Below are positions 14,535 to 22,905 of a DNA stretch of 23,521 bases, one piece after another. The DNA comes from PALSA-607 sp036510735. GTDB lineage: Bacteria > Actinomycetota > Actinomycetes > Acidothermales > Acidothermaceae. Location of the stretch: contig DATCDK010000160.1 in assembly GCA_036510735.1 (NCBI GenBank), positions 1-23,521 on the forward strand, in the 5' to 3' direction. The position numbers and the translations under genes were made by a program. Under the pieces are notes generated by a model. It did no database searches and was not told the DNA's origin. It saw only the letters and a program-made list of their open reading frames with translations. Within the stretch, counting starts at the first letter, position 1. Each line of letters begins with the position of its first letter.

Positions 14535-14538
14535 AGAC

Positions 14539-15546
14539 TCAGACCTTCCTCGGCAGGAAGCCGACGCGCTCACGAACTAACTCCATGGTGGTGACGGCGA
14601 CCCCGCGCGCCCGCTCGGCACCAGCCGCAAGGATCGCGTCCAGAGCCTCGGTGTCGTCGAGGTAGTGCCGTACCTTTTCCTGCACCGGCGTAACGAACTC
14701 GACCACGACATCTGCGAGGTCGGCTTTGAAGTCACCGTAACCCTTGCCGGCATACGCCGACTCGATTTCGCTGATTTCTCTTCCTGTAAGAGCGCTGAAG
14801 ATGGTCAGGAGGTTGCTGACGCCCGGCTTTTCGACGGGGTCGAAATGCACGTGCGATCCGCTGTCCGTGACGGCCGACTTGATCTTCTTCACCAGCTGCT
14901 TGGGGGTGTCGAGCAGCAGCGCAGTGCCGGCATCCTGCAGCGATTTGCTCATCTTGGCGCTCGGGTCTTGCAAGTCGAAAATCTTCGCGGTCGCCTTCAC
15001 AATGTGCGCCTCGGGCATCGTGAACGTCGGCCCGAACCTGGTGTTGAACCGCTGTACCAGATCGCGGGTCAGCTCGACATGCTGCCGTTGATCCTCACCG
15101 ACCGGCACCAGGTCGGCCTGGTAGATCGCGATGTCGGCAACCTGCAGGATCGGATAGGTGAACAGGCCCACGCCAGCGTTCTGCGCGCGCGCCGTCTTCT
15201 CCTTGAACTGCGTCATCCGGCTGGCCTCGCCGAAGCCGGTAATACAGGAGAAAATCCAGGCCAGCTCGGTGTGCTCCGGAACGTGACTTTGGATGAACAG
15301 CGTGCAGCGCTCAGGGTCAAGACCGATTGCGAGCAACTGTGCAGCAGACAACCGCGTTCGTTGACGCAAGACCAACGGATCCCAGTCGACGGTAATCGCG
15401 TGCAGGTCGACGACGCAGTAGAACGCATCAAACTCGTCCTGGAGCGCGACCCAGTTCTGCAACGCACCGAGGTAGTTGCCGAGGTGGAAGGAATCAGATG
15501 TCGGCTGGATGCCCGAGAGCACCCGCGGCCGGCTGTGGGACGTCAT
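14539..15546 (-). CDS. trpS: Tryptophanyl-tRNA synthetase
   Basis: 335 residues, the usual bacterial length. Class I motifs: His21-Leu-Gly-Asn24 in PTSDSFHLGNYLGAL (HIGH-type) and Lys198-MSKS202 in DPSAKMSKS. The QVADIAIYQADLVPVGEDQRQH block typical of TrpS is present. It charges tRNA-Trp in the cytoplasm. ATG start at 15546 with GGGAG 8 nt upstream; the gene begins 3 nt after the stop of the CNNM-type gene and ends just before the RNA-ligase-like gene, so the three probably form an operon. Confidence 0.97.
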   Translation of the reverse strand: MTSHSRPRVLSGIQPTSDSFHLGNYLGALQNWVALQDEFDAFYCVVDLHAITVDWDPLVLRQRTRLSAAQLLAIGLDPERCTLFIQSHVPEHTELAWIFSCITGFGEASRMTQFKEKTARAQNAGVGLFTYPILQVADIAIYQADLVPVGEDQRQHVELTRDLVQRFNTRFGPTFTMPEAHIVKATAKIFDLQDPSAKMSKSLQDAGTALLLDTPKQLVKKIKSAVTDSGSHVHFDPVEKPGVSNLLTIFSALTGREISEIESAYAGKGYGDFKADLADVVVEFVTPVQEKVRHYLDDTEALDAILAAGAERARGVAVTTMELVRERVGFLPRKV

Positions 15547-15549
15547 AAC

Positions 15550-16869
15550 TCATTCTCCCAAATGGCTGGGCTCGCCGACGCCATTTTCGGCTGGCGGCGC
15601 GCTGACCCGAACCCTAGCCACCCGGCGTCCGTCGAGTTCGGCGACCGCGAGCCGGTGGCCGCCGACCTGCACCGTCTCACCCAGTTGCGGGAGATGGCCG
15701 AGCTCGGCCATGAGAAACCCGGCCACGGTCTCGTACGGGCCCTCGGGCAAGGCAACCCCTGCCTGCTCTGCAAAATCGTCCGTATTCAGCAGCCCGTCGA
15801 CGACTACGTCACCCCCGCGAAGCCGGTGTGGCCCGCCTCCCTCGAGGTCGTACTCGTCGCGAATGTCACCGACGACCTCCTCGACGAGATCCTCGAGCGT
15901 CACGATGCCCGCCGTCCCGCCGTATTCGTCGACGACGATGGCGAGATGCTGATGTTCACGTCTCATCTCCGACAGAGCCGCGAGCACGTTCTTGCCATCA
16001 GGCAACATCATGACCGGCCGGACGAGGTCGGTGACCCGAACGGTGCGCGGGTCTGCCTCGGCACGTGTCGAGACGAGGTCACGGATGTGCACGAAGCCGA
16101 CAACGTCGTCATGCGATCCGCGCACGACCGGATAACGCGAGTGCGGGCCTGACGCGACCAGTTTCAGCGCCGCCGCGACCGACGTCGTGGCGTCGAGGAA
16201 CTCGACCTCCGTGCGCGGCACGAGCACCTCGCGCAGCCGCCGATCGCCCGCGGTGAACACCTCATCGATCAGCCGGCGCTCGTCGCGACCCAGCGACTCG
16301 TGCGTCGCGACGAGCCCGCGCAGTTCTTCCTCGCTGATGGATTCACGCCTCGCATCGGGGTCGCCGCCGAGCAGCCTGACGACGACGTTGGTCGACAGCG
16401 AGAGCAGCCAGATGACCGGTCGCATCAGGCTCGCGAACCGGTCGAGAGTCGGTGCGGCCAGCTGCGCCGCCTTCTCCGCGCGCTGCAGCGCCAGCCGTTT
16501 CGGCACGAGCTCGCCGAGGACCAGCGTCACGAACGAGATGGACAAAGTGACGATGAGAAACCCGACGACGGTAGCCGACGTGTGCGTCATCCCGAGACGC
16601 TCAAGTTCGCGGCCGGCCGCAGCGGACAGCGTCACTGCGCCATAGGCCGACGACAGCAGTGAGGTCAGCGTCACGCCGATCTGCACGCCCGCCAGGAACC
16701 TGTTCGGGTCGGACGTCAATCTCGCGACGGCCGCGCCGCGACGGCCCTTTGTCGCAAGCCCGCGGACCTGGCTGTCGCGCAGCGAAATGAGCGCGATCTC
16801 AGTGGCGACGAATACGGCCTCAATAACGACGAGCGCAAGCACCACCGCGATGTCGAGCGCGACCGTCAT
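15550..16869 (-). CDS. CNNM/CorC-type membrane protein (hemolysin-family, DUF21-CBS-CorC_HlyC)
   Basis: 439 residues. The N-terminal DUF21 domain (about 1-190) has hydrophobic segments at about 2-22, 60-85, 98-120 and 148-165 and the marker VLGELVPKRLAL. A CBS pair (about 205-330) follows, with VLVPRTEVEFL and SRYPVVRGSHDDVVGFVHIRD-type sequence, then IVVDEYGGTAGIVTLEDLVEE. The C-terminal CorC_HlyC domain is about 345-430. The hemolysin name is historical; the family is linked to Mg2+ and other divalent-cation export. ATG start at 16869. It is the first gene ahead of trpS. Confidence 0.92.
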   Translation of the reverse strand: MTVALDIAVVLALVVIEAVFVATEIALISLRDSQVRGLATKGRRGAAVARLTSDPNRFLAGVQIGVTLTSLLSSAYGAVTLSAAAGRELERLGMTHTSATVVGFLIVTLSISFVTLVLGELVPKRLALQRAEKAAQLAAPTLDRFASLMRPVIWLLSLSTNVVVRLLGGDPDARRESISEEELRGLVATHESLGRDERRLIDEVFTAGDRRLREVLVPRTEVEFLDATTSVAAALKLVASGPHSRYPVVRGSHDDVVGFVHIRDLVSTRAEADPRTVRVTDLVRPVMMLPDGKNVLAALSEMRREHQHLAIVVDEYGGTAGIVTLEDLVEEVVGDIRDEYDLEGGGPHRLRGGDVVVDGLLNTDDFAEQAGVALPEGPYETVAGFLMAELGHLPQLGETVQVGGHRLAVAELDGRRVARVRVSAPPAENGVGEPSHLGE

Positions 16870-16886
16870 CGCACGACCCCGCAGTA

Positions 16887-16911
16887 CGCCTGACTACAGA
16901 GCGCCTGACTA
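16887..16911 (-). repeat. Two perfect 10-bp direct repeats upstream of the CNNM-type gene
   Basis: CGCCTGACTA occurs at 16887-16896 and 16902-16911 (15-bp period) in the 66-bp gap between the methyltransferase stop and the CNNM-type start. Read on the minus strand it is TAGTCAGGCG twice. Possible regulator site; no -10/-35 pair was clear. Confidence 0.35.
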
Positions 16912-16935
16912 TGGCCACCGTCCATAACGATCAGG

Positions 16936-17676
16936 CTAGCGGGCGGGCAGCCGCCGGACCGTGTAACGGTAGCCCTTCCACACCGGTTCGCCCGACGCGT
17001 CGTCACGGACCTCGACCACCTCACCGTCCGCCGCCGCTACCAGCGCGGTCACCTGCCCGCGAGGAACGCCGTCCATCGTCATCGGTGCCGCCCATCCGCG
17101 GCGTGCCCTGCGCTGGAGCGTCAAAACACCATTCGGGACGACGCGCAGCACCGCATTGCGAACAGTCGGAGCCCGATGCGAAAGTTCCTGAAAGACAACG
17201 ACACCGCCCGGTCGCAAGACCCGTACCAACTCGCTGATGTAGCCGGCCGCGGCCTTCGGCGGGATGTGCTGCAACACCAAGATGGAGTACGCGAAGTCGA
17301 ACGTCGCATCGTCGAACGGCAGCGTCGGTGTCGTGTTGACGACATAAGAAACCCTCTCGGGAAAGGCATTGCGAGCCCGCGCGCCTTCGATCATCGACGC
17401 CGCGACGTCGACGCCAGTCACTGAATCGAAGTGGACGGCGAGTGCCTGGCTTAGTCGACCAAGGCCGCAGCCGAAGTCGAGCGCCGCGCTTCGTGCAGTG
17501 AGCAGCCCGCCGAGCTCTTTCAGTGTGGCGTCGATCTCTGTGCGACCGGTCGCGAAGAACCCCTCGTCGTCCCAGCTGCCTTGCCGACCAGGCTCGGAAA
17601 GGATTGCCCAATGCGGATCGCGACGGCCCAACTCGTCCCAGGCCGCGGCTTCGCGATCGAGATCGGGGTCAGCCAA
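16936..17676 (-). CDS. Class I SAM-dependent methyltransferase, substrate unknown
   Basis: 246 residues from a TTG at 17676 that overlaps the icd stop by 8 bp. The Rossmann core shows motif I LDFGCGLGRLSQALA (66-80), the acidic post-I residue in VTGVDVAASMIEGAR, then LPFDDATFDFAYSILVLQHI and RVLRPGGVVVFQE, all typical of Methyltransf_11/25 enzymes. A short C-terminal domain (about 190-246) ends YRYTVRRLPAR. The N-terminal segment DREAAAWDELGRRDPHWAIL is common in stand-alone actinobacterial methyltransferases. No Shine-Dalgarno is obvious, and the frame continues upstream inside icd, so the exact start is uncertain. Possibly translated by coupling to icd. Confidence 0.8.
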   Translation of the reverse strand: MADPDLDREAAAWDELGRRDPHWAILSEPGRQGSWDDEGFFATGRTEIDATLKELGGLLTARSAALDFGCGLGRLSQALAVHFDSVTGVDVAASMIEGARARNAFPERVSYVVNTTPTLPFDDATFDFAYSILVLQHIPPKAAAGYISELVRVLRPGGVVVFQELSHRAPTVRNAVLRVVPNGVLTLQRRARRGWAAPMTMDGVPRGQVTALVAAADGEVVEVRDDASGEPVWKGYRYTVRRLPAR

Positions 17677-18883
17677 CTTTGGTGCGCAGGTTCTCGTCGA
17701 GAGCAGCCAGAAAGTCTTCTGTAGTAAGGAATTCAGTGTCTGGGCCGATAAGCAGCGCAAGGTCCTTCGTCATCTTGCCGCTCTCGACGGTTTCGACGCA
17801 GACCTCCTCGAGCGCAGTCGCGAAGGCGGTTACGTCGGGGGTGTTGTCGAGCTTGCCGCGGTGCTCCAGACCACGAGTCCACGCGAAGATCGAGGCGATG
17901 GGGTTCGTCGATGTGGCCTTGCCCTGCTGGTGTTGACGGAAGTGCCGAGTGACGGTTCCGTGCGCGGCCTCGGCCTCAACCGTGCGACCGTCCGGGGTCA
18001 TCAAGACCGACGTCATCAGGCCGAGTGATCCATAGCCTTGCGCGACCGTGTCGGACTGCACATCGCCGTCGTAGTTCTTGCAAGCCCAGACGTAGCCGCC
18101 TTCCCACTTCAACGCGGCCGCCACCATGTCGTCGATGAGCCGGTGCTCGTAGGTAATGCCGGCCGCCTCGAACTCCGCTTTGAACTCGGTCTCGAACACC
18201 TCGGCGAACAGGTCCTTGAACCGACCGTCGTAGGCCTTCAGGATCGTGTTCTTAGTCGAGAGGTAGACCGGGTAGTTGCGGTTGAGCCCGTAACGCAGCG
18301 ACGCGCGCGCAAAGTCGCGGATCGAGTCGTCGAAGTTGTACATGCCCATGGCCACGCCGCCGCCCGCGAACGTGGCGACCTGGAACTGCATCGGCTCGCC
18401 CTCGCCGTCGGGCGTGTAAGTCATCGTGACCGTTCCTGGACCTGGCACCACGAAGTCTGTCGCCGCGTACTGGTCGCCGTGGGCATGGCGACCGATGACG
18501 ATCGGCTTGGTCCAGCTGGGAACGAGCCGGGGGATGTTGCTGATGATGATCGGCTCGCGGAAGATGACGCCACCGAGGATGTTGCGGATCGTGCCGTTCG
18601 GCGAACGCCACATCTTCTTCAGACCGAACTCGGTGACGCGTGCTTCGTCCGGCGTGATGGTCGCGCACTTCACCCCGACGCCGTGCTTCTTGATGGCGTT
18701 CGCCGAATCGATGGTGACCTGGTCGTCAGTCGCATCGCGGTGCTCGATGCCGAGGTCGTAGTACTCCAGTTCGATGTCGAGATACGGCAGGATCAGTTGG
18801 TCCTTGATGAAGTGCCAGATGATGCGCGTCATCTCGTCGCCGTCGAGCTCGACGACAGGATTGACAACCTTGATCTTCGCCAT
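17669..18883 (-). CDS. icd: NADP-dependent isocitrate dehydrogenase
   Basis: 404 residues, of the homodimeric eukaryote-like type. It oxidatively decarboxylates isocitrate to 2-oxoglutarate, making NADPH. The start MAKIKVVNPVVELDGDEMTR is characteristic. Substrate residues: Ser94-Pro-Asn96-Gly-Thr-Ile-Arg100, Arg109 in GGVIFREPI and Arg132 in VIGRHAHGDQY. The C-terminal region has the NADP-site segment EAAHGTVTRHFRQHQQGK. ATG at 18883 with GGAG 5 nt upstream. It lies 71 bp after mdh on the same strand. Confidence 0.97.
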   Translation of the reverse strand: MAKIKVVNPVVELDGDEMTRIIWHFIKDQLILPYLDIELEYYDLGIEHRDATDDQVTIDSANAIKKHGVGVKCATITPDEARVTEFGLKKMWRSPNGTIRNILGGVIFREPIIISNIPRLVPSWTKPIVIGRHAHGDQYAATDFVVPGPGTVTMTYTPDGEGEPMQFQVATFAGGGVAMGMYNFDDSIRDFARASLRYGLNRNYPVYLSTKNTILKAYDGRFKDLFAEVFETEFKAEFEAAGITYEHRLIDDMVAAALKWEGGYVWACKNYDGDVQSDTVAQGYGSLGLMTSVLMTPDGRTVEAEAAHGTVTRHFRQHQQGKATSTNPIASIFAWTRGLEHRGKLDNTPDVTAFATALEEVCVETVESGKMTKDLALLIGPDTEFLTTEDFLAALDENLRTKVG

Positions 18884-18954
18884 CTGTTCTCCACTACCTC
18901 GAATCGAGCACTAACCCGGCCACTGTCAGCGGGCGTCTGTCACCCGGCGCGAAA

Positions 18955-19941
18955 CTACAGATCCGCGACGTCGGCCTGCTTGGCACGAACCGCTTCGGCG
19001 GCTGCATGCAACGCTGCGAGCTCGGCATCCGTGAGCGGCGTTTCGACGACCCTCCGCACCCCGCCCGCACCGAGCTCCGCCTCGACGCCGAGGTAGACAC
19101 CGCTGATGCCGTATTCACCGTCGACCCACGCGCACACCGGCATGACCGCACCGGAGTCCTCAGCAACCGCCCTCGCCATGCGGGCTGCCGCCGCTGACGG
19201 AGCGAAATAGGCAGAACCGGTCTTCAGCAAGGCAACGATTTCGGCGCCGCCGTTGCGGGTGCGCGTCACGAGGTCGTCGATGATGTCGGCCGGCAACAGC
19301 TCTGTCAGTGGACGTTTCTTGCCATCGATCGTCACCGAGCACGCCGACGGGACCGGCACCATCGTGTCGCCGTGCGAACCAAGTGTCAGGGTGCGTACTG
19401 CACCAACCGGCACATTGAGTTGGGTTGCGACGAAGTTGCTGAATCGCGCGGTGTCGAGCATGCCGGCCTGGCCGAGCACCTGGGTTTTCGGGAACCCGGT
19501 CGCGAGTTGCGTTAGTGCCGTCATCTCGTCAAGCGGGTTCGACACCACGATGACAACCGCGTTCGGTGCGTTCTTCGCGACGTTCTCCGCGACACCGCGC
19601 ACGATTTTCGCGTTGACCTCGATGAGGTCCATCCGGCTCATGCCCGGCTTGCGCGGGAGGCCTGCAGTGATGATGACGACGTCGGATCCGCTGATCGCGT
19701 CGTACCCCTCGCCGTCCGCCGTCGTCGTCTGACCGATCACCGCGGTCTCGAAGCCCTCGATCGGCCGCGACTGGTTCATGTCGAGCGCAATGCCCTCGGG
19801 CTTGCCCTCGACGATGTCGGTAAGAACGACCGACTCGAAGATGTCGTACTCGGCTAGTCGAAGTGCGGTGGTCGAGCCGTAGAAGCCTGCACCGACGACG
19901 CTGACCTTGCCCTTGCGTGCACCATTCGTCACAACAGTCAT
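18955..19941 (-). CDS. mdh: Malate dehydrogenase (LDH-like, NAD-dependent)
   Basis: 328 residues. It interconverts malate and oxaloacetate in the TCA cycle. The nucleotide site is Gly17-Ala-Gly19-Phe-Tyr-Gly22, with Asp42 (VLTDIVEG) favouring NAD+ over NADP+. Substrate residues: Arg97 in AGLPRKPGMSR (malate rather than lactate), Arg103, Arg166 in MLDTARFSNF. Catalytic His190 is in TLGSHGDTMVP. ATG at 19941; no clear Shine-Dalgarno. Its 5' region holds a small hairpin GGGGT-TCCG-ACCCC (19973-19986). Followed by icd on the same strand. Confidence 0.96.
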   Translation of the reverse strand: MTVVTNGARKGKVSVVGAGFYGSTTALRLAEYDIFESVVLTDIVEGKPEGIALDMNQSRPIEGFETAVIGQTTTADGEGYDAISGSDVVIITAGLPRKPGMSRMDLIEVNAKIVRGVAENVAKNAPNAVVIVVSNPLDEMTALTQLATGFPKTQVLGQAGMLDTARFSNFVATQLNVPVGAVRTLTLGSHGDTMVPVPSACSVTIDGKKRPLTELLPADIIDDLVTRTRNGGAEIVALLKTGSAYFAPSAAAARMARAVAEDSGAVMPVCAWVDGEYGISGVYLGVEAELGAGGVRRVVETPLTDAELAALHAAAEAVRAKQADVADL

Positions 19942-20009
19942 GCTATTGGGGCCGCGGTTCGATCACGTTGAGGGGGTTCCGACCCCATCGTGAAGGACTC
20001 GCACATGGT

Positions 20010-20058
20010 GAGGGCCCTCGCCTCACGGCGCTTGAAGCGCCGTGTGGTGAGGGCCCTC
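20010..20058. terminator. Compound hairpin between the CWB2 protein gene and mdh
   Basis: The palindrome GAGGGCCCTC occurs at 20010-20019 and 20049-20058 and the copies can pair with each other. They enclose a second stem CACGGCGC (20024-20031) / GCGCCGTG (20037-20044) with a 5-nt loop, separated by a 4x4 internal loop. The wider unit TGGTGAGGGCCCTC is a 14-bp direct repeat (20006-20019, 20045-20058). It lies 31 bp past the stop of the large secreted protein gene. No T-tract, so terminator function is inferred. Confidence 0.6.
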
Positions 20059-20088
20059 AAGTACGAGAACCTCAGGTGCTCGAACCTG

Positions 20089-22755
20089 CTAGAGGCCGAG
20101 TGCCGTCTTGATCGCGTTCTGCACGCTCGTCGACAGCGCGGCGGTGCCGCCGAAGATTGCCGTGCTGGCGACCGTGCCCTTCACGCTGGTCAGATACGCG
20201 CTTGTCGTCGTCGGAAGAACAGCCGGATCCGACAGCACCATCGCGCCACCGAAGTGAGCCTGGTAGACCCCGCCGCTCAGCGCGTCGGGGAACTGCAGGC
20301 CACTGGCCACGCCGACGTTGGTCGGCCCACCGGCGAACACCGCGGTGTCGACTGCGACGGCTGTTGCGTAACGGTCGGCTCCGGTCAACTTGGTCGCCGC
20401 CGGGTCCGCCGCAGCGGCAGGTGAGCCGACTGCGTAGACGGTGCCCGGGTGGGCGGTCAGGTAGGTCTGCACCGAAGCCGGCATCGACGAACCGTCTGTG
20501 AGAAGCACCGCGCCGTGCAGGTGCGCGGCAGCCGGACCGGCGGTCAAGGCGTCAGGGAAGTTCGTCCCCGTCGCCAGGAACACCGTGCCCGGGTTGCCCA
20601 ACCCAGCTGCGACGGCCAGCGCAGTGCCGTAACGGTCGCTGCCTGCGTAGCGAGTCACGGTGAAGCCGAGTGCCGTCAGGGCGGTCTTCACGCTGTCCGG
20701 AATCGCGGCGGTCCCTCCGAGGAGATAGACCGTGCCGCCGGCCGGGAGCACCCGCACGATGTCAGCCTTGGTGCCAGCCGACAGCGATCCGCTGACGAAC
20801 AGCAGCGGGGCGTTCTTCGCTGCGGCAAGCGCCGTACCGATCAGTGCGTCTGGGTAGTTGGCTGCTGTTGCGAGCACGACCGCGCCCGCACTGCCAGCGT
20901 TCGGGAACTCCGCAGCCAGTGCCGCGTCAGCGGTGCCGAACCGGTCTGCGCCGGCGATCCGCACCGGCACCGTGCCGACGGGAGTTGCGACGACACCGCC
21001 GCCGCCACCGCCACCGCCGCCACCACCGCCACCGCCACCGCCGCCACCACCGGTTGCCGGCGTCACCGAGTTTGACGACGCTGAGTTGGGTCCGGTGCCG
21101 ACGCTGTTCACTGCGGCGACCTTGAACGTGTACTTGGTGCCGTCCTTGAGTCCGGAGATCGTGGTCGACGTCGCGGTGCTGCCGACGTCGACCGGGTTAC
21201 CGGGGATCGATGGGCTTGTCGTCACTTTGTAGCCGGTGATGGGGGCGCCGCCGTCACTGAGTGGTGCGGTCCACGTGAGGCCGGCAGTTGTGTCGCCGGC
21301 CGTCGCCGTGCCAATCGTCGGCGCGTCAGGCGCAGACGGCGGCGGCGGCGCGAAAGTGAACGCGATCAGCGAGGCATGGGTGAGCGGGTTCATGCCGTTC
21401 CACTGAATGAACGAGCCGCCGAGGTAAATCGTGCCGGTGGTCTGGTCGACGTACATCGCCTGCACGCCGCCGTTACCGCCGTCCGCATTGTTCCCGGGGG
21501 ACTGGCCGGTGATCTTCGGATCCCACGTGGTCAACTTGCCGCTCGAGTCCTCCAACTGCGCGGCGAAGTACGGCGCGGACGTCGTGTTGTTGACGCTGTT
21601 GTGGTAACCGACAACCACTGTGTCGCCAACGGAGCCGATCGCCTGGCCATCGCCAATCGTCGAGAACTTCCAGAGCCTCGCGCCCGTCGTGGCGTTCATC
21701 AGGTTCGCCTCGTTCGACGACTCACCGGGTGGCGCGTTCCCCCCGCAACCCACGAGGATTTCACTGGGGTTCGGCCCGACGGACAACGAGATCGGGTCTT
21801 CGCCGTCGTAAGCCGCGTGACCGGTGGTGGCACTGGAGTCGGAGTCCGCGCGCAGGTGCGCGTTGAACGCCGTGATCACCGATCCGTTGCTCGGCGTGAC
21901 CTCGACGAGCCCGTGCTGCGTGACTCCGCCGTACTGCTCGAACAAGCCGCCGACATACAAAACCCCGTTCGTGGCGAGCAGCGCGTGCACGCTGCCGCCG
22001 CTGATGTCCTTCGACCACAAGGCCGTGCCGAGCGAGGTGTCGACAGCGGTGACCGGGCCGCCGGCGACGTAGATGGCAGTGCCATCCGTGGCCAGCGCAC
22101 GCACGTTATCGGCCGCGCCAGGATTCCAGTCCGTCATCGTGAAGCTGGAATCAAGAGCGACCACGTGCGAGCGCGCTGTGCCGTTCCAGTGGTCGAAGTC
22201 ACCGCCGATGTAAATGGTGCCGTTCAGGCTGGTGAGCGAACGGACGTACGTGTCCGCCTTGGTCTTGCTGTTAGTAGGGCCGCCGTTGGTGGAGTCGCTG
22301 TTGGTGGGGGAGTAGATGACGTCGCCAGTCGTCTTATCGAGGACAGCGAAGTTGATCGCCGGCACCGAATGGCCGTTCGATTCGACGACCGCGCTGAAGT
22401 TGCCGCCGATAGCCAGTTCGTTGGAGGCCCCGTTGACCACAGTGACCGCGAGAATGTCGCCATTCGTGCGCGAAAACGTGATGGGACTGCTGCTGATCAA
22501 CGTCGTTGGTGAGACACCGGTGAAGTTCGGGCTCAACGCCGCGGCCTGCAGGGCGCTGTTCGCCGTCACAGCGCTAGACGCCGACTGACCACAATCCGCC
22601 GACGCAGGGAGGTCGTTCATCGCCCTCGGTGCGTCGATTGCGGTACAGGTGGCCGTGGCGGCGCTCGCCGACACCGTCGTAACCGCACCGGCCGTGGCCG
22701 CGACCAGCGCGAACGCTGACGCACCGATAGCAGCAGTAGAAAAGATCTTGCGCAT
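20089..22755 (-). CDS. Secreted cell-wall protein: beta-propeller-like repeats, FN3, poly-Gly linker, three CWB2 repeats
   Basis: 888 residues. A Sec signal peptide (about 1-35) is followed by a region (about 70-470) with recurring I/VYV/IGG-x-F motifs: TIYIGGDFDHWNG, VLYVGGLFEQYGG, TIYLGGSFIQWNG. These resemble delta-60/propeller-type repeats. A fibronectin III domain (about 475-567) has PDAPTIGTATAGD and GLKDGTKYTFKVAAVNSVG. Next comes a run of 19 glycines (DNA about 20995-21051), then three cell-wall-binding repeat 2 units (about 590-888) marked by AGADRFGTA, AGSDRYGTA, TGADRYATA and YPDAL/FPDAL. CWB2 triplets hold proteins to anionic wall polymers in other Gram-positives. ATG at 22755; the ribosome-binding region is a run of eight G. 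Ligand unknown. Confidence 0.88.
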   Translation of the reverse strand: MRKIFSTAAIGASAFALVAATAGAVTTVSASAATATCTAIDAPRAMNDLPASADCGQSASSAVTANSALQAAALSPNFTGVSPTTLISSSPITFSRTNGDILAVTVVNGASNELAIGGNFSAVVESNGHSVPAINFAVLDKTTGDVIYSPTNSDSTNGGPTNSKTKADTYVRSLTSLNGTIYIGGDFDHWNGTARSHVVALDSSFTMTDWNPGAADNVRALATDGTAIYVAGGPVTAVDTSLGTALWSKDISGGSVHALLATNGVLYVGGLFEQYGGVTQHGLVEVTPSNGSVITAFNAHLRADSDSSATTGHAAYDGEDPISLSVGPNPSEILVGCGGNAPPGESSNEANLMNATTGARLWKFSTIGDGQAIGSVGDTVVVGYHNSVNNTTSAPYFAAQLEDSSGKLTTWDPKITGQSPGNNADGGNGGVQAMYVDQTTGTIYLGGSFIQWNGMNPLTHASLIAFTFAPPPPSAPDAPTIGTATAGDTTAGLTWTAPLSDGGAPITGYKVTTSPSIPGNPVDVGSTATSTTISGLKDGTKYTFKVAAVNSVGTGPNSASSNSVTPATGGGGGGGGGGGGGGGGGGGVVATPVGTVPVRIAGADRFGTADAALAAEFPNAGSAGAVVLATAANYPDALIGTALAAAKNAPLLFVSGSLSAGTKADIVRVLPAGGTVYLLGGTAAIPDSVKTALTALGFTVTRYAGSDRYGTALAVAAGLGNPGTVFLATGTNFPDALTAGPAAAHLHGAVLLTDGSSMPASVQTYLTAHPGTVYAVGSPAAAADPAATKLTGADRYATAVAVDTAVFAGGPTNVGVASGLQFPDALSGGVYQAHFGGAMVLSDPAVLPTTTSAYLTSVKGTVASTAIFGGTAALSTSVQNAIKTALGL

Positions 22756-22762
22756 TACGTTT

Positions 22763-22774
22763 CCCCCCCCGGGG
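22763..22774 (-). promoter_or_regulatory. C8G4 homopolymer tract at the ribosome-binding site
   Basis: Eight C then four G on the plus strand; on the minus strand GGGGGGGG followed by AAACGTA and the ATG of the large secreted protein. The G-run occupies the Shine-Dalgarno position (about 8 nt from the ATG). Homopolymers of this length can slip in replication, which would change spacing. The rest of the 150-bp upstream gap (22756-22905) shows no clear promoter. Confidence 0.5.
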
Positions 22775-22905
22775 CGAAATCACTGGCGCGTTCGGCCTGG
22801 GGCGACCGGCGCATCTGCGAGGAATCGTGTCCGAAAGTTTGACGACCCGCAAGCAAACGGAGTAATTCGAAGCCCCAAAATCGAAGCGATCACCCGTTAG
22901 GCCTA

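Noticed and set aside
14665..16152. 495-codon plus-strand frame
   Set aside because: Antisense to trpS and the CNNM-type gene, which have catalytic and CBS motifs; the shadow has none.
18038..19096. 352-codon plus-strand frame
   Set aside because: Antisense shadow of icd and the end of mdh.
21376..22512. 378-codon plus-strand frame
   Set aside because: Antisense shadow of the propeller-like part of the wall protein; Arg/Val/Asp-rich without domains.
22776..22905. c-di-AMP (ydaO) riboswitch upstream of the wall protein
   Set aside because: Such riboswitches often precede actinobacterial wall genes, but I could not match the conserved core here by eye. A covariance-model search would decide.
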